Source: a bacterium SCSIO 12696
Lineage (GTDB): Bacteria > Pseudomonadota > Gammaproteobacteria > Pseudomonadales > Porticoccaceae
Length of the DNA stretch: 64,000 nt
Direction of reading: 5' to 3'
NCBI GenBank assembly: GCA_024397955.1
Contig: CP073744.1
Coordinates: forward strand, 2,170,001 to 2,234,000
In this document: positions 45,649-54,781 of the stretch, one piece after another
Position numbering within the stretch: position 1 is the first letter of the stretch
Layout: each line of letters begins with the position of its first letter
Translations under genes and position numbers: made by a program
The notes under the pieces: model-generated
Database searches by the model: none
What the model saw: the letters and a program-made list of their open reading frames with translations, nothing else
What the model was told of the DNA's origin: nothing

Positions 45649-46281
45649 ATGTTGCAAGCAAGATTAGGTATCTCCTTACTGCCGGGTGCGATTATTACTT
45701 TTGGCCTTCTGGTTTTGATGTACACGTTGGTCGCTTCCGATGTGCAGGCACCGACTAACGAAGAGTCAACGCCGCTGGCCAATATCTGGCAGGCAGAGGA
45801 ACAGATCGAAGCCAACTTCAAAAAGTTTGAGCCACCAAAGCCAGAGGCCAAAGAACCACCTCCGCCGCGTATGCAGCAACAACAAGCCAAAGTGGACGAT
45901 GTTCAGCTGGCTGTGCAGATTGATGCTCCCCGTGTGGAAACCGGTCTAGGTTTGGGTGCAGGTGGGTTTGGTGGTAGCAGTGAAGCGCGCCCCATTAAGC
46001 GGGTTGCTCCTCGCTATCCTCAGCGCGCACTGGAGCGTGGCCAAGAAGGTTACGTGATTGTGGAGTTTACGGTATCCGTGAACGGCGTTGTATTGGATCC
46101 CACTGTTATTGAAGGTGTTGTCAAACAGAAAGATGGCTCTTACAAACCAAGTACGGTATTCAATAACGAAGCCATCAAAGCGGCTAAAAAGCTTAAATTT
46201 AAGCCTAAGATAGAGGAAAACCAGCCGGTAGAATTCATCACTACTTATCAGTTCACCTTTGAACTGGAAAAAGACAGCTAA
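45649..46281 (+). CDS. TonB family energy transducer (TonB2 type)
   Basis: A 210-residue protein with an N-terminal membrane anchor (LLPGAIITFGLLVLMYTLVAS), a short Pro-rich segment (PPKPEAKEPPPPR) and a C-terminal TonB domain (RVAPRYPQRALERGQEGYVIVEFTV, KAAKKLKFKPKI). The short linker is typical of TonB2-class proteins. It contacts outer-membrane TonB-dependent receptors through their TonB boxes. No receptor gene is in the window. Confidence 0.92.
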   Translation: MLQARLGISLLPGAIITFGLLVLMYTLVASDVQAPTNEESTPLANIWQAEEQIEANFKKFEPPKPEAKEPPPPRMQQQQAKVDDVQLAVQIDAPRVETGLGLGAGGFGGSSEARPIKRVAPRYPQRALERGQEGYVIVEFTVSVNGVVLDPTVIEGVVKQKDGSYKPSTVFNNEAIKAAKKLKFKPKIEENQPVEFITTYQFTFELEKDS

Positions 46282-46372
46282 GTTGGGCGATTTGCCGTCA
46301 AAACAGTGGTCTGAACAAGTATTGGTGCCGATACGGTGTGGTTGAATACAGATGTTAAGTCGGAGCGACAAA

Positions 46373-47800
46373 ATGTTTAGTTTTCATAAAGCAGCAATAA
46401 AAGTTGCAACTGGGGGAGCTTTGGCTTTGGCCATTCTTGCAGCCCCCCCTGTGTTGACTCCTTTTGTTGATTTGGGCGCGTCCGCTGAGGCGGCAACTTG
46501 GCCTAACAAAAAGTCGAAGTACAAAAAAGAAAAAGAACTGAGGCGTGTTGAGCCCTTGGGTAATTCTTTTGCCCGCCAATTTGATAAGTTGTCAAAAATG
46601 GCGGAAGAGAAAGATTGGGATAGTTTTGGAAGCACCCTTTCCAGTATGCGCTCTCGCTACAGCAAATACACGGATGCGGAAAAAATCAGCTTTTTGTGGA
46701 AAGAGATCGAGTACGCATTTGCCATTGATGGCCTTAAAAGCGAAAAAGATCCCAAGCACGAAAGTGACTACGGGCCCATTATTAAGCATTACGAAACGTT
46801 GTTGACTTTGCACCAGAAAATGCGTGAGTCACAAATTCGTGAAATCCTTAATACCTTGTCTGAACTTCACATGGCTAGCGGTAATTTCCAAAAGGCGCTC
46901 GACTATCACCACGAGTGGCTGGGAATGGGTGTTGAAGTCAAGCCGGACAAAAAGTTCAAGATTGGCCAAACGCACTTTTTCCTGGAGCAGTATGGGCGCT
47001 CACTTGAGTGGGTAGAAGAAGCTATCGCTGACGTAAAAGCCGCGGGTCAACTGCCTAAGGAACGTTGGTACGCGACTCAGAAGTTTATTTACAGTGAACA
47101 GAAAAACTCAAAGAAAGTTGCTGAGATTCTGGAAATTTTGGTAACGCACTTCCCCAAAAAGCGCTACTGGCAGGAACTGGGCGTGGTTTATCAACAGGAT
47201 TTGGAACGCCCACTGGACGCTCTTTACATCTTTGACTCCCTGTTTATGCAGGATCAGCTGACCAAGTCCACTTTCTTGAAAGCGTTGGCCTATGGCTACA
47301 ACTCTAACGGTGCGCCTTACCAGATGGCCAAAGTCTACGAATATGGCTTGGAAAAAGGCTACCTGGAAGAAACTCCTAAACACCTGAAAGACCTTTTCTT
47401 TACCCTGCAACAAGCCGGTGAAAGGAAGAAGTCTATTTCTGTGTTGGAGCGTTACGTGAAATTGTCTAATAACGATGCCGAGATGTTGAATATACTGGCA
47501 GAAGAGTACATCAACTCCGGTGCTTATCAGAAAGCCATAGACACTGCACGCAAATCCCAGAAGGCGAAAGACAAGGCTCGTAAACCCGGGGCCAGTCACT
47601 TCCAGGAAGGTGTTGCTCTGTTTTACCTGAAAAAATATTCGGACTCTGTAAAAGCCTTGCAACGGGCTGCCAAAGATCCGAAAGTTAAAGGTACCGCTGA
47701 TCCTTGGATTGGCTATGTAAAAAGCCGTATCAACGAGCTGAAAAGTGCGCGGGAATTGGAAAAGCAACTGCGCGAAGAGATTGCCAAAGGGGTTGGTTAA
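46373..47800 (+). CDS. TPR protein of the TonB operon
   Basis: A 475-residue exported protein with signal peptide (ATGGALALAILAAPPVLTPF), followed by TPR-like helix pairs over most of its length (YETLLTLHQKM, LDYHHEWLGMG, ALYIFDSLFMQ, SISVLERYVKL). Homologues close DUF3450-exbB-exbB-exbD-tonB operons, but their role is unresolved; a scaffold for the periplasmic complex is plausible. The start at 46373 has GGAG at ideal spacing, better than the upstream ATG at 46352. A terminator follows. Confidence 0.85.
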   Translation: MFSFHKAAIKVATGGALALAILAAPPVLTPFVDLGASAEAATWPNKKSKYKKEKELRRVEPLGNSFARQFDKLSKMAEEKDWDSFGSTLSSMRSRYSKYTDAEKISFLWKEIEYAFAIDGLKSEKDPKHESDYGPIIKHYETLLTLHQKMRESQIREILNTLSELHMASGNFQKALDYHHEWLGMGVEVKPDKKFKIGQTHFFLEQYGRSLEWVEEAIADVKAAGQLPKERWYATQKFIYSEQKNSKKVAEILEILVTHFPKKRYWQELGVVYQQDLERPLDALYIFDSLFMQDQLTKSTFLKALAYGYNSNGAPYQMAKVYEYGLEKGYLEETPKHLKDLFFTLQQAGERKKSISVLERYVKLSNNDAEMLNILAEEYINSGAYQKAIDTARKSQKAKDKARKPGASHFQEGVALFYLKKYSDSVKALQRAAKDPKVKGTADPWIGYVKSRINELKSARELEKQLREEIAKGVG

Positions 47801-47816
47801 CTTTAACTCCAAGGCT

Positions 47817-47852
47817 TTTAAACCGGTCGCTAAAAAGCGGCCGGTTTTTTTA
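47817..47852 (+). terminator. Rho-independent terminator of the TonB operon
   Basis: A stem of AAACCGGTCGC and GCGGCCGGTTT, with one G-U wobble, around TAAAAA is followed by a T run. It lies about 17 bp after the stop codon of the TPR gene. Confidence 0.88.
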
Positions 47853-47974
47853 TGGGCGCTAAAAATTTGCAACAGTTGTGATTGCCGGGTTAATAAGCAT
47901 CCAACAAAACTGTTGTCTGGGGAATAATCTGGTTATAGTCCTGTTTATGTCCGTAAAACAACAGGTCGATAGTA

Positions 47975-49750
47975 ATGGCTGACGCAACAGGGGCTGATCG
48001 CTGCCTCGAACTACGCACCGTGCTCGCTGAGCTGGAAGCCGATGGGTTGCTGCTGCGTGAGTCGGTAAATTTTGTCTCGGGCAGTAGTCGCAGCAGAGAA
48101 GAGGCGCTACAGCACCCGCTGATTTATATCGCTACGCAGCAGCTGGATGGTGCGGGGGAGTGGCAGGGAAAAACTATTTCCCTGGATCACTTAACCGACT
48201 GGCTGGCGGACAAGAGTGGCCTTGATGTTGTGCACATCGACCCGCTCAAAATTCAGGTATCCTCGGTTACCGAGGTTATGTCTTTCGCGTTTGCCAAGCG
48301 CCACGGCATCCTGTGTGTGGAGGTACGTGGGGATGAGTTAGTTATCGCCACTCAGGAACCCTATGCCAGCAGCTGGATAGAAGGCTTGGAACAGGTTACC
48401 CGGAAAACCGTGCGCCGGGTAATGGCGAACCCGGCAGATATTCAAAAATATCGGATGGAGTTTTATACCCTTTCCCGGTCTATTTCAGGAGCAGACCAGC
48501 AGCCTGGCGCCAATTCGGTAGTTACCAATGTAGAGCAATTGATTGAGCTGGGAAAAACCGCCAGCCCAGATGCTCAGGATCAACATATTGTTGCCATTGT
48601 CGACTGGTTGCTGCAATACGCTTTTGAGCAGCGAGCAAGCGATATTCACATCGAGCCGAGGAGAGAGAAAGGCAAAATTCGTTTTCGCATCGATGGGGTT
48701 TTGCACTTGGTGTATGAAATGCCGCTGCAAATCATGATTGCCATGACCAGTCGCTTGAAAGTTTTGGGTCGGATGAATGTGGCGGAAAAACGCAAACCTC
48801 AGGATGGTCGAATCAAAACCACCTCCCCTGACAATGGTGAAGTGGAACTGCGGCTCTCTACATTACCTACCGCGTTTGGTGAAAAACTGGTAATGCGCAT
48901 TTTTGACCCGGATGTGTTGCTGCGCAACTTCTCTGAGCTGGGTTTGGTGGGAGAAGACAGTAACCGTTGGCAGGATATGGTGCAGCGGCCTCACGGAATT
49001 GTGCTGGTCACCGGGCCTACTGGTTCCGGTAAAACCACCACGCTTTATTCGAGCCTTAAACAGTTGGCCACAGAGAGTGTCAATGTCAGTACGGTTGAAG
49101 ATCCCATTGAAATGGTGGTGGATAACTTCAATCAGACCCAGGTGCACCACAAGATTAACCTCGACTTCGCTGCGGGCATTCGTACCCTGATGCGTCAGGA
49201 CCCGGATATCATCATGGTGGGCGAGATTCGCGATCAGGAAACCGCTGAAATGGCCACTCAGGCGGCGCTTACCGGCCACTTGGTTATTTCCACGCTGCAC
49301 ACCAATGACGCACCTACAGCCATCACCCGGTTACTGGATATTGGCGTACCTGCACATCTCATCCGCGCCACCCTCAATGGTGTGATGGCGCAACGGTTGG
49401 TGCGCACTTTGTGCCCCCACTGCAAGGAGGCTTCGGAACTGGATCCAGGGGCCTGGCAGCAGCTGGTGCGTCCCTGGAAGGTGGCACTGCCTAAGGCCGT
49501 GTATCGACCAGTGGGTTGCCTGGAGTGTCGCGGCACCGGTTACTTGGGTCGCCAGGGTATCTATGAAATATTGCCCCTCAGTGACAGCCTGCGGCCGCTG
49601 GTGAAAGACGACGGCGACATAGAACAACTGCGTGTGCAAGCCATGAAAGAGGGAATGCGAACCCTGCGCCTTTCCGGCGCCCAAAAAGTAGCCGCTGGGC
49701 TGACATCCATCAACGAAGTGATGCGGGTGGCACCGGACTCCGGGAAGTAA
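47975..49750 (+). CDS. Orphan GspE/PilB-family secretion ATPase
   Basis: A 591-residue type II secretion/pilus assembly ATPase. Its N-terminal region (residues about 1-170) has an MshEN-like domain. The core has Walker A GPTGSGKTTTLYSS, the Asp box VEDPIEMVVDNFNQ, Walker B ALRxDPD-like LMRQDPDIIMVGEIRDQETAE and the His box LVISTLHTNDA. A zinc motif CPHC...CLEC near 490-530 is intact. No gsp or pil genes lie alongside. It is followed four bases later by glnE. It is distinct from the MshE at the left edge. The pilus or secretion system it powers is unknown. Confidence 0.9.
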   Translation: MADATGADRCLELRTVLAELEADGLLLRESVNFVSGSSRSREEALQHPLIYIATQQLDGAGEWQGKTISLDHLTDWLADKSGLDVVHIDPLKIQVSSVTEVMSFAFAKRHGILCVEVRGDELVIATQEPYASSWIEGLEQVTRKTVRRVMANPADIQKYRMEFYTLSRSISGADQQPGANSVVTNVEQLIELGKTASPDAQDQHIVAIVDWLLQYAFEQRASDIHIEPRREKGKIRFRIDGVLHLVYEMPLQIMIAMTSRLKVLGRMNVAEKRKPQDGRIKTTSPDNGEVELRLSTLPTAFGEKLVMRIFDPDVLLRNFSELGLVGEDSNRWQDMVQRPHGIVLVTGPTGSGKTTTLYSSLKQLATESVNVSTVEDPIEMVVDNFNQTQVHHKINLDFAAGIRTLMRQDPDIIMVGEIRDQETAEMATQAALTGHLVISTLHTNDAPTAITRLLDIGVPAHLIRATLNGVMAQRLVRTLCPHCKEASELDPGAWQQLVRPWKVALPKAVYRPVGCLECRGTGYLGRQGIYEILPLSDSLRPLVKDDGDIEQLRVQAMKEGMRTLRLSGAQKVAAGLTSINEVMRVAPDSGK

Positions 49751-49753
49751 CCC

Positions 49754-52723
49754 ATGTCAACTCATCCGGTTTGGCTGGCGCCGTTGCAATCCAGCCCTCT
49801 TCTGCAAAAACAGTGGCAGCAGTTTCAGCAAGCCTTGTGCAGTGCCTCCCCGGAACTCAATGATCAGTTACAACAGCTGTGCCAACAGCAGCCTGAGCTT
49901 GCTCAACAACTGCAGCTGCTGGGCAGTTGCAGTGACTTTGTGGCTAGTTTTGCCTGCCAGCAGAGCCAGGCATTTATGGCTCTATTGCGCAGTGGTGATT
50001 TGTATCGGTGTTTCGATCACCAATCCTGGCAACAGCGTTATCAACAGGCTCTGATCGATTGTGATGACGAAGACCTGTTTGCCAGCACTCTGCGACAATT
50101 GCGCAATCGCGAGATGGTGCGCATCGTCTGGCGGGACTTTTGTGGTCTGGCGGATTTGGCGGAAACCACCGCCGATATGACCGCCCTGGCACAGTGCAGC
50201 ATAGACAGCGCCATCCAGTTTCTCTACCCGCGGCTGTGCCAGCAGTGGGGAGTGCCCACCGGCAAAGAGTCCGGCTGCCGCCAGCAGTTAGTGGTTCTGG
50301 GTATGGGTAAGCTAGGAGCAGGGGAGCTCAATGTTTCTTCAGACATTGACCTGATTTTCGCGTACCCGGAAAGCGGCGAAACAAATCGTGACAACGCCAC
50401 CAGCAAGCGTGAGCGTAGCAATCAGGAGTTCTTTGAACGTTTGGGGCGTCAGTTGATACAGATGCTCGATAACCGCACTGCGGACGGGTTTGTGTTCCGC
50501 GTGGATATGCGCTTGCGCCCCTATGGCAGTAGCGGCCCACTGGTGGGCAGCTTTGCGGCGCTGGAGCAGTACTATCAAACCCAGGGGCGTGACTGGGAGC
50601 GTTTTGCGATGATTAAAGCTTGTCCGGTAGCCGGTGACACAAGTGCAGGCAAGCAGTTGCTGGAAACCCTCAAGCCTTTTGTGTATCGCAAGTACATAGA
50701 CTACAGCGTGATTGAGTCACTGAGGGAGATAAAAGCGCTGATTGAGCAGGAAGTACACCGTTCTGGCGCCCAGGAGGATGTGAAGCGTGGCCACGGTGGC
50801 ATTCGCGAGATAGAGTTTATTGCCCAGGCGTTTCAGTTAATACGCGGTGGGCGCGACCCCCGTTTGCAAAGGCCGCCGCTGTTGGAAGTCCTGCCTTTGC
50901 TTGAACAAGAAAACTTGCTGCCGCAAGGCAAGGCCGACCAGCTGTTGCGCAGCTACCGGTTGTTGCGTCGTGTAGAACATATTTTGCAGGGTATTGCGGA
51001 TCGACAAACCCAGTCGCTGCCCACCGATGCGCTGGGCCGAGCCAGGTTGACGACTGTACTTGGGTATAATGATTGGTCGAATTTCTACAACGATTTGCAA
51101 CAGGCCAGGGCCACAGTGGCCGATGAGTTTGCCGCTGTGGTGGGTGCTCCTCCGGAAGAAGGCGATAGCGAGGAGTCTCAGCTGTGGGCAGTAGAGGCGT
51201 GGCAACAGCTGCGTCGCGGCAGCCCCGTTGCCGCATCGTTATTGAGTGCTGGTTTTGAACAGCCGGAGCAATCAGAACAGCAACTGCAGACACTGCTTGC
51301 CAGTCGGGCTATTCAGCAATTGCAGACAAGTGCTCGCAATCGTCTCAACCGCTTTATGCCGATTCTCTTGGCCGGCTGCCAAAGCCACGGTAAGCCGTCC
51401 CAATTGCTGCAACGGACCCTGGCGTTGGTGGAGGCCGTTGCCCGCCGCAGTTCCTACCTGTTGCTGCTGGTAGAAAACCCCCAAGCGTTACAGCAGTTGT
51501 TGATACTCTGTGCTGCCAGCCCTTGGGTAGCACAACAATTGGCGACCCATCCGGCACTGTTGGATGAACTGCTTGATGCGCGCTCGCTGTATGCGCCCCG
51601 CAGTCGCGATACGCTGGCCGATGAATTGCGTCAGCACATGCTGCGTGTGCCCGAAGAGGATGTTGAAGCGCAGCTGGAGGTGTTGCGTTATTTCAAACGT
51701 TCCAACCGCCTGCGCGTAGCGGCCTGCGAGGTGACTGATGCCCTGCCGCTGATGCAGGTGAGTGACAACCTGACCTGGATTGCGGAAGCATTACTCGAAC
51801 AGGTGTTGGAAATGGCCTGGCGACAGATGACAGAGCGCTATGGGTTTCCTGATGGGGTAGATGCTACGGGTACAAAGGAGGGGGCTCAGGCCGACTTTTT
51901 GATTGTTGGCTACGGCAAAATGGGCGGCATTGAAATGGGCCACAACTCGGATCTGGATTTGGTGTTTATCTACGATGCCGACCCTCAGGGTTACACCGAC
52001 GGTGAGCGCAGTATCGACAACGCCACTTTTTACCTGCGTCTGGGCCAGCGGGTGATTCATTTGCTGACCACGCAAACCGCTTCCGGACAATTGTACGAAG
52101 TGGATATGCGTCTGCGCCCCTCAGGTAATTCCGGCATGCTGGTCAGTTCCCTGCAAGGGTTCGAAAAATACCAGAATAACGATGCCTGGACCTGGGAGTG
52201 GCAGGCACTAGTACGTGCCAGGCCCGTAGCAGGCAGTGCCCGGTTGGCAGACAAATTTGCCCAGGTGCGCAGCCGGGTTCTCGGCAGCCCACGAGACTTG
52301 CCGGCGCTGTCCAAAGAGGTTGTCGATATGCGCCAGAAGATGCGTGATCATTTGGCAAAAGGCACAGATGACTCCACCCTGTTTGACCTCAAACAGGGTG
52401 GGGGCGGTATCGTGGATATCGAATTTATGGTTCAATTTGCAGTTCTGGCTTGGGGGCACAGCCACCCAGAACTGCTTGCTTGGAGTGACAATATTCGCAT
52501 TCTGGAAGTGCTGGGAGAAATATCTGCCAAACACGCCAGTTTTGATGGTGTTATCTCCAGTGCAGAAACTGCGCAGCTGATCGAGGCGTATCGGCAATAC
52601 CGCGCTGCTGGTCATCGCGCCCAACTGCAGCAGCAACCGACGCTTGTGGAAAGCCAGCAATTTCATGGTCATCGCCAGCAAGTGAGCCACTTGTGGCAGA
52701 GACTATTGCCCGCCAACAATTGA
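49754..52723 (+). CDS. glnE: Bifunctional glutamine synthetase adenylyltransferase/adenylyl-removing enzyme
   Basis: A 989-residue GlnE with duplicated nucleotidyltransferase domains. The N-terminal, adenylyl-removing half has GKLGAGELNVSSDIDLIFAY. The C-terminal, adenylylating half has GKMGGIEMGHNSDLDLVFIYD in pieces, each with the paired metal-binding aspartates. The linker carries HGGIREIEFIAQ and its counterpart GGGGIVDIEFMVQ. It controls glutamine synthetase in response to PII. Linkage with ptsP, about 10 kb away, is functional only (nitrogen control). Confidence 0.97.
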   Translation: MSTHPVWLAPLQSSPLLQKQWQQFQQALCSASPELNDQLQQLCQQQPELAQQLQLLGSCSDFVASFACQQSQAFMALLRSGDLYRCFDHQSWQQRYQQALIDCDDEDLFASTLRQLRNREMVRIVWRDFCGLADLAETTADMTALAQCSIDSAIQFLYPRLCQQWGVPTGKESGCRQQLVVLGMGKLGAGELNVSSDIDLIFAYPESGETNRDNATSKRERSNQEFFERLGRQLIQMLDNRTADGFVFRVDMRLRPYGSSGPLVGSFAALEQYYQTQGRDWERFAMIKACPVAGDTSAGKQLLETLKPFVYRKYIDYSVIESLREIKALIEQEVHRSGAQEDVKRGHGGIREIEFIAQAFQLIRGGRDPRLQRPPLLEVLPLLEQENLLPQGKADQLLRSYRLLRRVEHILQGIADRQTQSLPTDALGRARLTTVLGYNDWSNFYNDLQQARATVADEFAAVVGAPPEEGDSEESQLWAVEAWQQLRRGSPVAASLLSAGFEQPEQSEQQLQTLLASRAIQQLQTSARNRLNRFMPILLAGCQSHGKPSQLLQRTLALVEAVARRSSYLLLLVENPQALQQLLILCAASPWVAQQLATHPALLDELLDARSLYAPRSRDTLADELRQHMLRVPEEDVEAQLEVLRYFKRSNRLRVAACEVTDALPLMQVSDNLTWIAEALLEQVLEMAWRQMTERYGFPDGVDATGTKEGAQADFLIVGYGKMGGIEMGHNSDLDLVFIYDADPQGYTDGERSIDNATFYLRLGQRVIHLLTTQTASGQLYEVDMRLRPSGNSGMLVSSLQGFEKYQNNDAWTWEWQALVRARPVAGSARLADKFAQVRSRVLGSPRDLPALSKEVVDMRQKMRDHLAKGTDDSTLFDLKQGGGGIVDIEFMVQFAVLAWGHSHPELLAWSDNIRILEVLGEISAKHASFDGVISSAETAQLIEAYRQYRAAGHRAQLQQQPTLVESQQFHGHRQQVSHLWQRLLPANN

Positions 52724-52732
52724 GATACCAAT

Positions 52733-53467
52733 ATGGCCAATGACCAGCCGGTGAATATTATTTGCATGAAGTGGGGCCAGAAATATGGCCCTGAATACGC
52801 CAATCGCTTGTATCGTATGGTGGCTCGCAATATCACTCGCCCATTCCGCTTTATCTGCTTTACTGACGACAGCAACGGCTTGCTTGAGGAAATAGAACCG
52901 CAGGCACTGCCTTCCCTGGAATTGCCCCCGGGCACCCCAGAGCGGGGCTGGAATAAACTGTCTACCCTGGCGGAAGGTTTTGGTGGCCTGGAGGGGGAGG
53001 CGCTGTTTCTGGATTTGGATGTGGTGATTGTCGGCAACATTGACGAGCTGTTTGAGCATTCCGGCGAGTTCTTGATTATTCGCGATAAAAAATTCAAAAA
53101 ACGACTGATCGGCAACTCCTCGGTGTATCGTTTTAAGATTGGTCGCTACGACGCATCATTGCGCAAATTTCAGCAAAACTTCGACCAGGTAAAAAGCAGC
53201 TTTCGTAACGAGCAGGCTTACTTGAGCGATGAGGTCAATCAGCGTGGCGAACTGTCGTTCTGGCCCCCCCAGTGGTGCGTCAGCTTTAAATACGACTGCG
53301 CTTCACCTTGGCCGCTGGGTTTGTTTAAAACGCCTAAGGCCCCAGAGGGCAGTAAAATATTGATCTTCCACGGTCATCCGTTGCCCGATGAGGCCATTGA
53401 AGGGGTTTCTCATAAATGGTATCGGCCTATTCGCCCCTGCCCGTGGTTAAAAGAATATTGGAAGTGA
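52733..53467 (+). CDS. Putative glycosyltransferase
   Basis: A 244-residue soluble protein beginning with VNIICMKWGQKYGPEYANRLYRMV and RPFRFICFTDD, and with a DxD-type motif in ALFLDLDVVIVGNID. This fold resembles nucleotide-sugar transferases of the GT-A type (GT8/GT32-like). Further conserved-looking blocks are GNSSVYRF, FRNEQAYLSDE and WCVSFKYDC. The acceptor is unknown. It sits between glnE and waaA, same strand, 9 bp after glnE and 25 bp before waaA, so a role in lipopolysaccharide core assembly is reasonable. Confidence 0.78.
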   Translation: MANDQPVNIICMKWGQKYGPEYANRLYRMVARNITRPFRFICFTDDSNGLLEEIEPQALPSLELPPGTPERGWNKLSTLAEGFGGLEGEALFLDLDVVIVGNIDELFEHSGEFLIIRDKKFKKRLIGNSSVYRFKIGRYDASLRKFQQNFDQVKSSFRNEQAYLSDEVNQRGELSFWPPQWCVSFKYDCASPWPLGLFKTPKAPEGSKILIFHGHPLPDEAIEGVSHKWYRPIRPCPWLKEYWK

Positions 53468-53492
53468 GTCTGCGGCTCACTTCATCTCAACC

Positions 53493-54767
53493 ATGATTCG
53501 TTTTATATACACCCTGGCTTTCTATCTCGCAGTGCCTTTGATCTTTGTGCGCTTGCTGCTGCGCAGCCGTAAGGCTCCAGCTTATCGCAAGCGCTGGGGT
53601 GAGCGCTTTGGTTTTGTTCCAAAACTATCTTCGGGTCAGGTTATTTGGGTACATTCAGTCTCGGTGGGTGAAACCCTCGCGGCGGTGCCTTTGATTAAGC
53701 AGCTGCAAAAGCGGCATCCGGACGCACAATTGGTGGTGACCACAATGACGCCCACTGGTTCTGAGCGGGTAAAAGCCAGCTTTGGGGACTCGGTGTACCA
53801 CGTCTATGCGCCCTACGATCTGCCGGATGTAGTTGCCCGTTTTCTTAATCGAGTGCAGCCCGATGTATTGGTGATTATGGAAACCGAATTGTGGCCCAAT
53901 CTGATATTCGGCTGTGCCAAACGCGGTATTCCCATGGTGCTCGCCAATGCTCGATTGTCTGAGCAGTCCGCTGAGGGGTACAGCAAAATACCGGCTCTAA
54001 TGGGTTCCATGTTACGCAAAATGCACAAAGTGGCGGCTCAACACAAAGACGATGGCGAACGCTTTGTAGGCTTGGGGCTACCCAAAAAACAGCTAAAGGT
54101 TACCGGTAATATCAAGTTTGATCTGGAGCTGAGCGCAGAGATCAAGCAAAAGGCCAAGCAGTTGCGCAGCCAATGGAGAGGGGATGCAAAGCGCTCGGTT
54201 TTGCTGGTTGCCAGCACCCATCGTGGTGAAGACGAAATCATTCTCGACAGCTTTCAGCAGCTGTTACAAAGCCATCCATCACTGTTGCTGGTGTTGGTGC
54301 CTCGCCACCCGGAACGCTTTGATGAGGTGGCCGAGTTGTGTGAAAGCAGGGAACTGTCCCTGATAAGGCGCAGCCAAGAGGTAGCACCGGAATCAAGCCA
54401 TCAAGTGTTGCTGGGAGACACCATGGGTGAACTGTTGGCGTTTTGTGGCGCTAGCGATGTGGTGTTTATGGGCGGTTCTCTGGTTCCAGTGGGCGGCCAT
54501 AATGTGATTGAACCGGCAGCCTGGGGGGTGCCGGTTGTTTCAGGCCCGTACCTGTTTAATTTCGCCGAAGCGTCTCAACTGTTGTTGGAAGCAGATGGTT
54601 TGCAGGTGTGTAATGGTAGTGAACAGATTGCCGTTGCTGTCGATGAACTGGTGAGCGACCCGGATCACCGCCACACGATGGGTGCTGCCGCCAACACCGT
54701 GGCGGAGCAAAATCGGGGGGCGCTCGAGAAGCTGTTAAAACTGATTTCGCCTCTGGTAGCGAATTAA
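53493..54767 (+). CDS. waaA: 3-deoxy-D-manno-octulosonic acid transferase
   Basis: A 424-residue inner-membrane GT30 enzyme that adds Kdo to lipid A precursors. A membrane anchor opens the protein (FIYTLAFYLAVPLIFVRLLL). Then come the catalytic-Glu region IWVHSVSVGETLAAVPLI, METELWPNLIFGC, ANARLSEQSAEGY and the CMP-Kdo-binding FMGGSLVPVGGHNVIEPAAWG, seen in pieces. It converges with tolC; only 14 bp separate the stops. Confidence 0.95.
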   Translation: MIRFIYTLAFYLAVPLIFVRLLLRSRKAPAYRKRWGERFGFVPKLSSGQVIWVHSVSVGETLAAVPLIKQLQKRHPDAQLVVTTMTPTGSERVKASFGDSVYHVYAPYDLPDVVARFLNRVQPDVLVIMETELWPNLIFGCAKRGIPMVLANARLSEQSAEGYSKIPALMGSMLRKMHKVAAQHKDDGERFVGLGLPKKQLKVTGNIKFDLELSAEIKQKAKQLRSQWRGDAKRSVLLVASTHRGEDEIILDSFQQLLQSHPSLLLVLVPRHPERFDEVAELCESRELSLIRRSQEVAPESSHQVLLGDTMGELLAFCGASDVVFMGGSLVPVGGHNVIEPAAWGVPVVSGPYLFNFAEASQLLLEADGLQVCNGSEQIAVAVDELVSDPDHRHTMGAAANTVAEQNRGALEKLLKLISPLVAN

Positions 54768-54781
54768 AAAAAGCCGAGTCC

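Noticed and set aside
49754..52723. glnE split into two genes
   Set aside because: The frame is continuous through both nucleotidyltransferase domains with normal length; no frameshift is seen.
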